Assembly: GCF_014879975.1 (NCBI RefSeq)
Contig: NZ_CP062501.1
Location: 1,488,001-1,552,000 of the forward strand
Reading direction: 5' to 3'
DNA from: Vibrio bathopelagicus
GTDB taxonomy: Bacteria; Pseudomonadota; Gammaproteobacteria; Enterobacterales; Vibrionaceae
DNA: 64,000 nucleotides
A program made the position numbers and the translations under genes. Positions 8,937 through 17,659 of the stretch are shown here, one piece after another; positions within the stretch are counted from its first letter, which is position 1; every line of letters begins with the position of its first letter. The notes beneath the pieces are model-generated. The model was not told where the DNA came from and searched no databases. It was given only the letters and a program-made list of their open reading frames with translations.

Positions 8937-9319
8937 TTCAACTTAGTTTAATGCTACTGTTAGAATAGACTGCGCATGCATAAAGAGCTTACTCGTAGTG
9001 ATGATTTAACGTCTCACACAGTAAGCTCTTTGCTTTGCGGTAATGCTACGTCGGTTGAAAACAAATCGGAATTTACTCGGTTGCTTTTTAAGCTATAACG
9101 ATTTACTGACCATAAACCGTGGTTAACCATGGAAAATCGTTATCAATGTGATGAATAATAATATTTCACTCAAGAATCTCTGCTCGTAGTCGTTACACTA
9201 TTTAATCACTGATACTTTCATCATTGATGTTTGTATCTTTCGTTACATGAATCACGCTGACGACCCAATAGTTTGTCGCTTGCACTCTGTTAAAAGTAGT
9301 AACCAACAAAAGGCATCAC
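8937..9319. other. Intergenic region with hairpin and palindrome
   Basis: A 12-bp inverted repeat AAAGAGCTTACT (8982-8993) and AGTAAGCTCTTT (9020-9031) surrounds a 26-nt loop and may end the sulfurtransferase transcript, although only TTT follows. A near-perfect 16-bp palindrome CCGTGGTTAACCATGG sits at 9117-9132, about 190 bp before the GGDEF-EAL gene, and could be an operator. No ORF is convincing here. Confidence 0.4.
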
Positions 9320-11623
9320 ATGGCTCTATTTAAGAAAAATATCTGGTCGCTGTACGCTCTGATCGTACTGCTGACCGTGATACTTTTCGCCGTGTTGGGC
9401 GTAACCAAGTGGCAAGCCAACAGAGCTGACTTCATTGAGCAACAGCATATCCAAGTCGAGCTATTTTCTAGTTCGGTAAACTCGCTATTGACGAGCCAAG
9501 AAGCACTGCTTGAAGTGGTTGGGCACCAGTTAGCTCAACAGTCTGACTTTACCCGCACTGCTTCTATTCAGATTCGTCCAATATTAGATAAGCTACTTGA
9601 TACTCACCCAGCTATTGCTGCATTTGGGTTACTTAACCCTCAAGGTGACTACCTTGCAATCAGCTCGAATCTACAACTGTCTGATCAACATAATTTACTG
9701 AACTACCCACACACCAGAGACTCATTTCTAGAGGCTATGTCTAGCGAAAAAATGGTGTTAGGGCGAACTTATTTTCAAGAATCGCTTAACAGCCTAGTGA
9801 TTCCGTTAAGAAAGTCGATTTCAATCGATGGCAAGAATGTTGATGCCGTCATGACTGCGGGCTTGCGCTTGGACAGTACGATAGTATTTGAAAGCAACGC
9901 GCACGCAGGTAGTTACAACACATTAACCTTGCTCAGAACGGACAATTATCGTCAGTTCTTTTCTAGCGATATAGAGTCCCTTGATGCCTATTTAAAACCT
10001 ATTGCTAACGACCTGATGAAACGCATTACCAATAGCTTTGCAGAACAGGTGAGTGTCAGCGTCAAAGAAGCGAAAACCGGCAAAGACACGTACTCTTTCA
10101 GTATCAATGACAACGCATATCAATCGTTAGTCAGCGCTAAATACATTCCTAATTACAAGCTTTGGGTTGTCGGCCGTACAGATCTAGAGCATGTCGATGG
10201 CATATTCGTAAAAGAGTTCGGCATTCTTTTTTTTGCCTTTATCTTTCTACAGTTTGGCTTCTATACATTGGTTAAGTCGATCGCTAAGAACGAGCAAAGA
10301 ACTCGAAGTCAGTTGATTTACCAAGCCAATCACGACCCATTAACCTCTCTACCAAACCGCTTATACATGCGCCGAAATATTGGTAAATGGATTGAGGATG
10401 AGTCAGAGCAATTCTCGTTGTTATTTATAGATATCGATAACTTTAAATGTGTCAATGATACCCACGGACATGACTTCGGTGACAAGGTACTCAAACAGAT
10501 CGCATTGCGCTTGATGCGATTCCACTCTCGACTCAGCTTATTGGTGCGCGAGTCTAGTGATGAGTTTTTGTTTTTAACGCCGATGACGAGTGAAACCGAG
10601 ATTAAACGACTGGCAGAACGCCTTATCGAAGTTCTTTCCCAACCTTATGAAGTTGAAGATTCTCAGTTTTTGCTAGGTTGTAGCATTGGTATTGCGCGTT
10701 TCCCAGAACACGGAAAAGATCTAGATAGCCTACTCCGCTCTGCCGATATTTCGATGTATAAAGCGAAGCAGCAGCAAAACTCGTACAGCATTTTCACCAC
10801 AGCCATGCAAGACGCTCACCTCTACAAAATGAAAGTAGAACAACGGCTACGTATTGCTATTGAGAAACAAACGCTATTCATGACTTTCCAGCCTCTGGTT
10901 CGCGCTGATGAGAGTATTCATGGCGTCGAAGCACTGGTTCGTTGGATTGATGACGAGCTAGGGTTTGTTCCGCCCGATGTGTTTATACCGGTCGCGGAGA
11001 GCACTGGTTTAATGCAAAAACTCGGTACCTTTATTATTGAGTCCAGCATTATGCAAATTGCTCATTTACACCGAACGACAGAACAAAAGATCGGTCTTTC
11101 GATCAATATATCCGTACGTCAGTTTTCACATAAGTCGTTCTCAGAACACCTATTCGCTACGCTTGAGAAATATCAGTTCTCTCCAAGCTGTTTAACCCTC
11201 GAGATTACTGAAAGCTTGTTCATTGAAGATGTAGCTATAGTGAAACCACTGTTTGAAGCCCTCAAAGAAAACGATATTAAGATCTCTCTGGATGACTTCG
11301 GTACGGGCTACTCATCATTGAGCATGTTAAAAGCACTCCCTATCGACGAACTTAAGATCGATAAGAGTTTCATTGAAAACATTGCTGTAGACCAGCAGTC
11401 ACTCACCATGGTGCAAAACATTATCGCAATCGGCAAAAACTTCGGCATGGTAGTGTTAGCAGAAGGCGTAGAATCAAACGAGCACTTCGCAATTCTAAAG
11501 GCCTGTGGATGTGATTTAATGCAAGGCTATTACTTCTCTCGCCCTATACCTTACGATGAGCTGTGTGAGTATCTAACGCCGACTCAGGTTGAGAAAGAAG
11601 AACTACCTGAACCAACGGTGTAG
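9320..11623 (+). CDS. Membrane GGDEF-EAL protein, probable c-di-GMP phosphodiesterase
   Basis: The 767-residue protein has an N-terminal membrane segment (SLYALIVLLTVILFAVLGV), a periplasmic sensor region of about residues 35-305 that looks like a double-Cache domain, and a second membrane segment near 305-330. The GGDEF domain follows (HDPLTSLPNR near 340) but its active site reads SSDEF at about 412, so it is probably not a cyclase. The EAL domain is intact: EALVRW at about 537, LEITES, DDFGTGYSSLS, IDKSFI and LAEGVE. The likely activity is hydrolysis of c-di-GMP, with the degenerate GGDEF as a regulatory domain. AAAGG lies upstream of the ATG and a strong terminator follows. Confidence 0.88.
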   Translation: MALFKKNIWSLYALIVLLTVILFAVLGVTKWQANRADFIEQQHIQVELFSSSVNSLLTSQEALLEVVGHQLAQQSDFTRTASIQIRPILDKLLDTHPAIAAFGLLNPQGDYLAISSNLQLSDQHNLLNYPHTRDSFLEAMSSEKMVLGRTYFQESLNSLVIPLRKSISIDGKNVDAVMTAGLRLDSTIVFESNAHAGSYNTLTLLRTDNYRQFFSSDIESLDAYLKPIANDLMKRITNSFAEQVSVSVKEAKTGKDTYSFSINDNAYQSLVSAKYIPNYKLWVVGRTDLEHVDGIFVKEFGILFFAFIFLQFGFYTLVKSIAKNEQRTRSQLIYQANHDPLTSLPNRLYMRRNIGKWIEDESEQFSLLFIDIDNFKCVNDTHGHDFGDKVLKQIALRLMRFHSRLSLLVRESSDEFLFLTPMTSETEIKRLAERLIEVLSQPYEVEDSQFLLGCSIGIARFPEHGKDLDSLLRSADISMYKAKQQQNSYSIFTTAMQDAHLYKMKVEQRLRIAIEKQTLFMTFQPLVRADESIHGVEALVRWIDDELGFVPPDVFIPVAESTGLMQKLGTFIIESSIMQIAHLHRTTEQKIGLSINISVRQFSHKSFSEHLFATLEKYQFSPSCLTLEITESLFIEDVAIVKPLFEALKENDIKISLDDFGTGYSSLSMLKALPIDELKIDKSFIENIAVDQQSLTMVQNIIAIGKNFGMVVLAEGVESNEHFAILKACGCDLMQGYYFSRPIPYDELCEYLTPTQVEKEELPEPTV

Positions 11624-11669
11624 GTGGTTGGTTATCTTCTCTAGTTATCAAATAACGCGATGAATCAAA

Positions 11670-11695
11670 AAAGGGAGCCCAAACGGGCTCCCTTT
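11670..11695 (+). terminator. Rho-independent terminator
   Basis: AAAGGGAGCCC and GGGCTCCCTTT form an 11-bp stem with an AAAC loop. It lies between the convergent GGDEF-EAL gene and the Tad operon and may serve both strands. Confidence 0.8.
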
Positions 11696-11759
11696 CTTTA
11701 TACACCGCTTAACATCGCGGCCCAAAAAATAAAAATACAGACAACGAACACCAAGCCCA

Positions 11760-12326
11760 TTACGACTTAACAGTGATCACAACTCGTCGGTTACAACCTG
11801 TTTCCTTGTTGTCTTCAACCTTACAAATTGGCGCGCTTTCACCATATGCATATTCAACAATGCGACTTCCTTGATGAAGATCTTTTTTCAAGTAGCTCGC
11901 CACTTGCCCAGCACGGCGAGATGACAGGGCTTTGTTGTAGCCTTTACTGCCTACACTATCTGCGTGACCCTCTATATAAATCTTGGACTTATCACTCACT
12001 AAGCTAAGGTACTGACCTAATACTTGCTTATGGCTTTCATCCAATTGGTACACATTAGTTGGGTAAGTAAGCACCAGGGATTGCGTCGCTTTATCATAGA
12101 AACACACATCATCTTGAGCTCCGATTTGAATCACTTCACTCTCTCTATTGATCACCTCATTTTGAGGTTTCTCATTTAGCTCTACCAGCTTCCCAGTCAC
12201 TTGTGTCGTAACAGTATGAGAAGACACCAACATTTTCGAAGTGACGTATTCGCCAACATCACCCAAGCAGTTTGCATAGCCCAATGGAGACATTAGCATC
12301 GTAGATAAAATCACTAGGTATCTCAT
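11760..12326 (-). CDS. OmpA-family protein at the end of the Tad operon
   Basis: The 188-residue product has a signal peptide (MRYLVILSTMLMSPLGYA) and an OmpA-like peptidoglycan-binding domain from about residue 85, with IYIEGHADSVGSKGYN, LSSRRAGQVASYL and the closing NRRVVITVK. It should sit in the periplasm or outer membrane and bind the cell wall. The gene begins one base after the tadG stop with AAAGGAT upstream, so it belongs to the Tad operon. An OmpA-like protein as the last gene could anchor the pilus machine or the TadG surface protein to peptidoglycan. Confidence 0.85.
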   Translation of the reverse strand: MRYLVILSTMLMSPLGYANCLGDVGEYVTSKMLVSSHTVTTQVTGKLVELNEKPQNEVINRESEVIQIGAQDDVCFYDKATQSLVLTYPTNVYQLDESHKQVLGQYLSLVSDKSKIYIEGHADSVGSKGYNKALSSRRAGQVASYLKKDLHQGSRIVEYAYGESAPICKVEDNKETGCNRRVVITVKS

Positions 12327-12327
12327 G

Positions 12328-13644
12328 TTAATCCTTTAGTTTTCCGGTTTCTTCATTAATCAAATTCAAAATGTACTTGTACACATCTTCACCATCTTTG
12401 GCGTGATAGATATTTTTCTTACCAAAGCAATCTCCAAAGCCATCGGTTTCTGCCACTTTATAATTAATACCAATGACGCCCATCGTGACTTTGGTTTTCT
12501 CAGCTTCAGTTGGTGCATTACTTTGGAAACGATTTCGTTTCGATGAAATGGTTGAGCGCAGCTTTTTACATAGCCCCTGATCCACTAATTTCTGTAAATA
12601 AGTTTCGTCATTGTCGCTACCATCGGATAACACAATAAACACTTGTTCAGGGTTAAGGTTGGTCGCCTTATTGGCTTCTTGCGCAGCGGCAATGATCCCG
12701 TTCCAAGAAGAGGTGCCTCCACCAGCTTTCAACTGAGCGCTCATCAACTGAGCTCGAAAGTTGTCATAGTCTTCAGTCAGTGGAATATCATAAAATTTGT
12801 AGTCATCATCAAAATCATTATTTCGCTTATAAAGTCTCTCTACTTGATATCTACTCATTCCATACGATGGTTCAATGATCTCATTATACAAAGTTGGTTT
12901 ATCAAACATTCGTCTAACCGTTGTCGCAGGAGAGTTCCGAGCGTAATCATAAGCATATTTCTTTCGCCATGAAGCACGATAACCATAAGCATTAAGTCTT
13001 ACTATCTCATCAGATTGTTTTACATGGAGCGGGTTGTACCCGAGCAAAGCAACTCGGCTCTTTTCTTCCGTATTAAACTCTTCAATGTCATCGACGACTC
13101 GTTTAATGGTTTCCTTTACAACATCGAGTTTCATTTTTCCGTTCTTCCACGAGTAAGTCATAGAGCCACTAAAGTCACCGATAAAATAGACATCAACAGG
13201 CTGAGGGAGATACTTGCGCGTAACAGCTCGCCCACTCACCGAAAACTCAGGCTTTAAGTTCATCTCTTCGTACGCGATCCAAGACGTATATTTGGCAGTC
13301 GCACTCACCACAAAGTCACTAAACGGAGCAAGTTCACCACTAGCTTGAACACAGCCATCTTTGTACTCACAACGGCTTGTAAACACCGCGACATCAACGT
13401 CATCCGTATTATCAACAACGTATCTATCAACTAAATAGCGTGCATACTTTACGTTCTTTTCTTCGTCCTCTTTAGGGCTCGCAATAAGTGCTAGACTGGC
13501 AACCTCTGCGGCTTCCAATAACCTTGTATGCGCCAGCATCTGTTGAGACATTTGCATCGAAAATGCCATAAAAATAACCATCATAGGCAAAAGGCCAACG
13601 AATAAAATACCTGCGACACCTCGGTTTTTCTTTATCGATTTCAC
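12328..13644 (-). CDS. tadG: TadG-like pilus protein with von Willebrand A domain
   Basis: The product begins with a short basic segment and a TadE/TadG-type membrane helix (RGVAGILFVGLLPMMVIFMA). From about residue 150 it has a von Willebrand A domain with the metal-site motif DFSGSM and a later VLSDGSDND. TadG proteins are Tad components of unclear role; vWA domains suggest metal-dependent adhesion or assembly contacts. A GTG start at 13644 has GAGGG six bases upstream; a TTG at 13659, overlapping tadF, is the alternative. The next gene, OmpA-like, follows after one base. Confidence 0.8.
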   Translation of the reverse strand: MKSIKKNRGVAGILFVGLLPMMVIFMAFSMQMSQQMLAHTRLLEAAEVASLALIASPKEDEEKNVKYARYLVDRYVVDNTDDVDVAVFTSRCEYKDGCVQASGELAPFSDFVVSATAKYTSWIAYEEMNLKPEFSVSGRAVTRKYLPQPVDVYFIGDFSGSMTYSWKNGKMKLDVVKETIKRVVDDIEEFNTEEKSRVALLGYNPLHVKQSDEIVRLNAYGYRASWRKKYAYDYARNSPATTVRRMFDKPTLYNEIIEPSYGMSRYQVERLYKRNNDFDDDYKFYDIPLTEDYDNFRAQLMSAQLKAGGGTSSWNGIIAAAQEANKATNLNPEQVFIVLSDGSDNDETYLQKLVDQGLCKKLRSTISSKRNRFQSNAPTEAEKTKVTMGVIGINYKVAETDGFGDCFGKKNIYHAKDGEDVYKYILNLINEETGKLKD

Positions 13645-13645
13645 C

Positions 13646-14269
13646 TTAAACCCTCGCAAATGAATAAGATGTACTCACAAGGCGAAAAACCTCTCCGTTA
13701 GCGATACCAATCAAATTAGTCGGGATTTCATAACAGAGAGAAACCTGATACATAGGTAACCTGCGGCCTCGTGATGTGATAGGAAGTATTTCTATCGCTT
13801 TTTCTTTGGTGATATCACTCATGTCTGGAAAGTCACATCCGTGTATGCTCCCTTTGGTCAGAGTCTTTTGAACCCTTCGGTAATTTACTTTACCTCCAGA
13901 TAAAGCCGTTTCTTCAAGTCTTATCTCGTCGATACGCATCCCAAATTTGGTTTTATCAAAGTTTGGAATCATTCGTTTCATCGAAGCAGAAGCAATCACA
14001 AACGCGTTGTGTTCTGTTTTCCGACAATCGCCCGCACAGATATCCATATTGGCATTAAACAATTGTTTTCGTTCAGCAAAGATTGTGGTCAATGAATAGG
14101 AAGCTCTGTCGAGTTGTCCTTTTTTATTGATGGCCAACATATGGTTTACTACGACGACAAAAATGCCTGACGCAAAGACCAATACCATCGCCAACTCAAC
14201 TGCAAATGCACCTTTTTGTTTAGCTTGCACAACCCGCTCCCTGACCAATTTTGAAAGAGCATCTTTCAT
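13646..14269 (-). CDS. tadF: TadF-like minor pseudopilin
   Basis: The protein of about 207 residues carries a prepilin-like N-terminus KQKGAFAVELAMVLVF, with Glu five residues after the Gly, as in TadE/TadF pseudopilins processed by TadV. Cysteines (DICAGDC, GCDF, LCYE) suggest a disulfide-bonded periplasmic part. The ATG at 14269 is chosen because it puts the pseudopilin motif near the N-terminus; an in-frame ATG further upstream would read through tadE. The start overlaps tadE by 50 bp and the stop adjoins tadG. Confidence 0.75.
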   Translation of the reverse strand: MKDALSKLVRERVVQAKQKGAFAVELAMVLVFASGIFVVVVNHMLAINKKGQLDRASYSLTTIFAERKQLFNANMDICAGDCRKTEHNAFVIASASMKRMIPNFDKTKFGMRIDEIRLEETALSGGKVNYRRVQKTLTKGSIHGCDFPDMSDITKEKAIEILPITSRGRRLPMYQVSLCYEIPTNLIGIANGEVFRLVSTSYSFARV

Positions 14270-14756
14270 ATTCTTGAATAGTGATAATTTCCCGCTTGAT
14301 AGGCATATCTGGGAACCATATGGAGACAATCGGATCATAGGTGTATTCCAAAGCGTAAACAGCCAATGCCATGTCTTCCGGTTCATCTTTCTTATCTGGA
14401 CACTTATCTGCAGAAGCATAAGTATCCGTGCATTTCAGAAAGCCTTCGTAATCTCGAAAATAGTTAACATGGACGATCACACTCCCTTCTTTGACTACGT
14501 TGCTCCACAAAGAGCCGCCCGCTTTGTCCAACTCGTCTTTGATCATTTGGCTGTAGTTAATGGAGTTGCTACTGCTCGAGTCACCCGCTTTTTTAGTTCG
14601 CATCACTGCTGTCGTTAATGCGTGATCAGTCATGCTCATTGAGAAGGTCAAAATACAGATCTCAACCCATCCGAAGACAATAGCCAGAAAGATCGGAATA
14701 CCCATAGCAACTTCAACCGTCAACGACCCCTTTTGCTTTCGTTTCAACGGTCTCAT
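14220..14756 (-). CDS. tadE: TadE-like minor pseudopilin
   Basis: The 178-residue product starts MRPLKRKQKGSLTVEVAMG, a TadE-type leader with Gly followed by SLTVE (Glu at +5) and a hydrophobic helix. TadE is a pseudopilin of the Flp pilus and is processed by the prepilin peptidase TadV. Two cysteines (CTDTYASADKC) flank a short loop. The start codon overlaps the tadD stop (ATGA), showing tight coupling. Confidence 0.82.
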   Translation of the reverse strand: MRPLKRKQKGSLTVEVAMGIPIFLAIVFGWVEICILTFSMSMTDHALTTAVMRTKKAGDSSSSNSINYSQMIKDELDKAGGSLWSNVVKEGSVIVHVNYFRDYEGFLKCTDTYASADKCPDKKDEPEDMALAVYALEYTYDPIVSIWFPDMPIKREIITIQEYERCSFKIGQGAGCAS

Positions 14757-15883
14757 AGTCGGACATACCTTTTCTTGGTGTAATCAACAACGAATGCTCC
14801 CTTAATATCGATACTGTTTAAGAACGCTTTCGCTTCATCTAAGTCATTAAAATCACCAATGCAATAGCGCTTCCACAGTCCATGTGTATACGAATAAACA
14901 GAGCCATAATTTGTTTTTAAGTAGTTCAAGAAATCAGAAGGAATCGCCGTATACGTCGCCAACACTTGTACTCGATAAATAGGTTTTGCACCGGGTTTAA
15001 GTTTTCTTGGGTCAAGCACAGAGCCATCGACACTGTGTCTAGAAGCTTGAAGCTCTGCGGTCGTATCCAATTTACTGACTCGTGATGTCGGTGCTACAAA
15101 GCCACCTGAATTAACTTGAGAACCAATAAGCTGCTGTTCCATTTCTATCGTTGACTGTGTCACGGCCTTCTTCCCTTTGCTTTTAGATATTGACCTCATT
15201 AATGCAGATAGCTGCTTGTGGGCCTGCTCATCACTATTCGAGTGTTTTAAAACTTCCAGTGCGATATCCGGTCGCTGAGACTTAACCGAAGATAGAATCA
15301 AGTTAGAGCTAACTCTTTGGTCGTTTGGATTCGACAGGTAAAGGTCATATAAAATGTCCGTCGCACCTAAATAATCAGACTGCATTATTTTTACAACAGC
15401 GATATTGTTTCCGGCTTCTCTGTCTGAGGCTCCTTGCTTTCGACTTTCCTCAAAATGCTCAATAGCTTCGGTAAATCGCTTTTGTTGCGCTAATATTTTT
15501 CCGGTTAAAAGTTGGTATTCATATTCTGCTCCACCTTCATCCCGATACTTTTTTAGCTCTTCTAATGCGTACTCAAAGTTTTTTTTCTGATAGTAGATTC
15601 GAGCATCGGTTAGAATAAACTCAGGATCATCAAGGTCACTTTCGCTATAGGTGCTTCGATATAATTCAGCCGACTTGATATCTTTAAGATCTAGATACAA
15701 ATTAACGAGTTTGACTTTATATACCGAGTCAAATTGGATATTCGCCTTATAAAACTCTATGAGCTTTTGTGAATCACCCGACCCAATAAGCAATTGTTCT
15801 TTGGTATCAAGTTGATTATTAACCGTTGTACAACCAGAGATTAAAACCAACATAATTACGGTTAATATATACTTTCTTATCAC
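14753..15883 (-). CDS. tadD: TadD lipoprotein with TPR repeats and a SPOR-like C-terminus
   Basis: The 376-residue product has a lipoprotein signal ending in LISGC and helical tetratricopeptide-type repeats over about residues 30-225 (YYQKKNFEYALEELKKY, AQQKRFTEAIEHFEES and similar). The last 75 residues, beginning PIYRVQVLATYTAI, resemble a SPOR peptidoglycan-binding domain (Q-V at the first strand, a G-WKRY-IG-F core, and a DEAKAFL helix). TadD normally acts as an outer-membrane-associated pilotin-like factor and usually lacks such a tail. The start overlaps the tadC stop (ATGA). Confidence 0.8.
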   Translation of the reverse strand: MIRKYILTVIMLVLISGCTTVNNQLDTKEQLLIGSGDSQKLIEFYKANIQFDSVYKVKLVNLYLDLKDIKSAELYRSTYSESDLDDPEFILTDARIYYQKKNFEYALEELKKYRDEGGAEYEYQLLTGKILAQQKRFTEAIEHFEESRKQGASDREAGNNIAVVKIMQSDYLGATDILYDLYLSNPNDQRVSSNLILSSVKSQRPDIALEVLKHSNSDEQAHKQLSALMRSISKSKGKKAVTQSTIEMEQQLIGSQVNSGGFVAPTSRVSKLDTTAELQASRHSVDGSVLDPRKLKPGAKPIYRVQVLATYTAIPSDFLNYLKTNYGSVYSYTHGLWKRYCIGDFNDLDEAKAFLNSIDIKGAFVVDYTKKRYVRL

Positions 15884-16745
15884 ATCAACATCCTCAAAAT
15901 ACCAGGGGCAGCAATTAGCACAACAATAGGAACCATGATAAAAGCGATAAGCGGGATTGACATTTTTGCCCCCATCTTTCCAATTCGTTCTTCTAAATCC
16001 ATCATGTTTAGCTCTCGAATATCAGTAGCTAAGGTCGATAATACGGGACCAACAGATGAGCCAATTGGAGGCTCTGCACCATGGTCATTACGAAACTTTG
16101 TGACTCACTGGTTGGTACGAGTTCGTAAAATTCTTCTAATGCCTTTTCAAGGCCCACCAGGCGCGAGCGTTCGACAGTTACTCTCACGACATGAGCAAGG
16201 TTACCGTCTACTGAGTGAAGTTCTTTCGCCAAGTACTCTAAGCTAGACTCAATAGTCATGCCGGTATGGACACAAACATTCATAAGGTCGAGTAAAAAAG
16301 GTAACCTTGAACTGATGTGCTTTATATTGGCTTTGCCTCGAGCAGACACATAGGAATCCGGCGCGATGACAAACGCTAATAAGGCCCCCAATAAATACAG
16401 TAAAGCAAATATTACTTCGGTTTTACCGTTAAAGAAGTCAAGACCAATTAATACTAGGCAAATACTAAAAGGGATTATTTTCAATAAATAGTAAGCATCA
16501 GCAAGGAAGTCATTGTAAAAACCAGCTGCGACTAACTTCCGCTTAGTTTCATGCTTATTGAAACTAAGCCGAGACAAAACAGCCTTAAATAAATCCGTTC
16601 GTTTTTTTTCTTCGCGTGTTGAACCAATTATTTTTCGAGTTTCTATATTTGCTCTCGTGTTATCCCAAAAACGCAAGCAATACGTTGCTAGAACCATAGA
16701 GATAATAAATATGACACTCCAAACAATGGCAGTTTCAAAGTCCAT
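15880..16745 (-). CDS. tadC: TadC inner-membrane platform protein, frameshifted as given
   Basis: TadC is one of the two GspF-type inner-membrane proteins of the Flp pilus machine. The first frame, from the ATG at 16745, runs through SFVMTMVQSLQL and then stops at 16029. Downstream sequence in another frame continues the family without a gap: GSSVGPVLSTLATDIRELN, then ERIGKMGAKMSIPLIAF and a last hydrophobic helix, ending at 15880 and overlapping the tadD ATG. Restoring one G to a GG pair near 16070 joins the halves into a normal product of about 288 residues. The tadB stop and tadC start overlap as TGATG. Confidence 0.75.
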
Positions 16746-17659
16746 CAATTTACACCTCGCAAAATCAGCCAGATGCAAAAGAAACCTAATAATTCGCTCA
16801 CTAGAACGTAATAAAAAATAGGTTGTCCCGCTTCCTCAAACATAACAAAGCTGTAGTTCTCAGGGCTTGTAAACTTCAGGATGATAAGAAAAATCACGGG
16901 CAAACAGGCGATAATTTTGGCAGAAGCTCGCGCTTCTGAGGTCAATGCATTTTTCTTTTTTTCAACGGCTCGAGAATCAAACATAAGTCGATTAATTTTG
17001 TTGATCACATCTTTGAGCTGACCACCCCGAGCTAGGTTAATTCTTATCGTTGAAGCGAAAAAGAAATACTCTAAATAAGGAAAAGTATTGCTGCTACGCT
17101 CAAGAACATCATCAGGATCTTCACCAATAAGTAATCGCTCAGCCATAAGCTTGAACTCTTTGCCCACATCATTATCAAGCTGCTTACCTACGTACTCGAA
17201 CGCATGAATGATGCTTTGACCAGAAGAAATAGCGCCGCTCAAAATGTTCAAAGCGTCTGGAAAGTTAGTTTTGAAACGATCCATTTGTCTTTGCTTTAAC
17301 TTTGTGTAAAAAACAAAGAACAAGATTGGTTCAGCAAGGAGTAAGCAAACGAAATAATCCTGACGCAAGAAGAACTCATTGACCGCATAGACTGCCGATG
17401 CTGTCACAGATGCAAATAGAATTAACTTCAAAGACATATTAGGTTGAAATACTTTGATGGTCTTCTTGTAACTTTTCCTCAACCGGGCTTTGTAGCTCTC
17501 TTCAAACTGTTGTGAATCAATAACAGAACGAACACCTTTAACCCCTTCAAATTCAGCTTCCATCTCAATTAAGCTGCTCAATTTTTTGCTTTGACGAGAG
17601 CGATGGATAAGGAAGTAAAGTAACAAAGCGCTCCATGAAGCAATCAGTATTAAGGTCAT
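16745..17659 (-). CDS. tadB: TadB inner-membrane platform protein
   Basis: The 304-residue product has an N-terminal membrane helix, two central helices (LILFASVTASAVYAV and YFVCLLLAEPILFFVFY), a cytoplasmic GspF-type domain with DALNILSGAISSGQSIIHA, and a C-terminal membrane pair. This is the arrangement of TadB, which pairs with TadC to couple the ATPase TadA to pilus growth. It overlaps tadA by 4 bp (ATGA) and tadC by one base. Confidence 0.85.
   Translation of the reverse strand: MTLILIASWSALLLYFLIHRSRQSKKLSSLIEMEAEFEGVKGVRSVIDSQQFEESYKARLRKSYKKTIKVFQPNMSLKLILFASVTASAVYAVNEFFLRQDYFVCLLLAEPILFFVFYTKLKQRQMDRFKTNFPDALNILSGAISSGQSIIHAFEYVGKQLDNDVGKEFKLMAERLLIGEDPDDVLERSSNTFPYLEYFFFASTIRINLARGGQLKDVINKINRLMFDSRAVEKKKNALTSEARASAKIIACLPVIFLIILKFTSPENYSFVMFEEAGQPIFYYVLVSELLGFFCIWLILRGVN

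Noticed and set aside
10226..10234. Eight-T run inside the GGDEF-EAL gene, and similar runs in tadD and the hybrid kinase
   Set aside because: A/T runs of eight are common in this AT-rich genome and are not a strong sign of phase variation, unlike the nine-G run in tadV.
12643..12972. 109-codon frame antisense to tadG
   Set aside because: It lies fully inside tadG on the opposite strand, without ribosome site or known domain.
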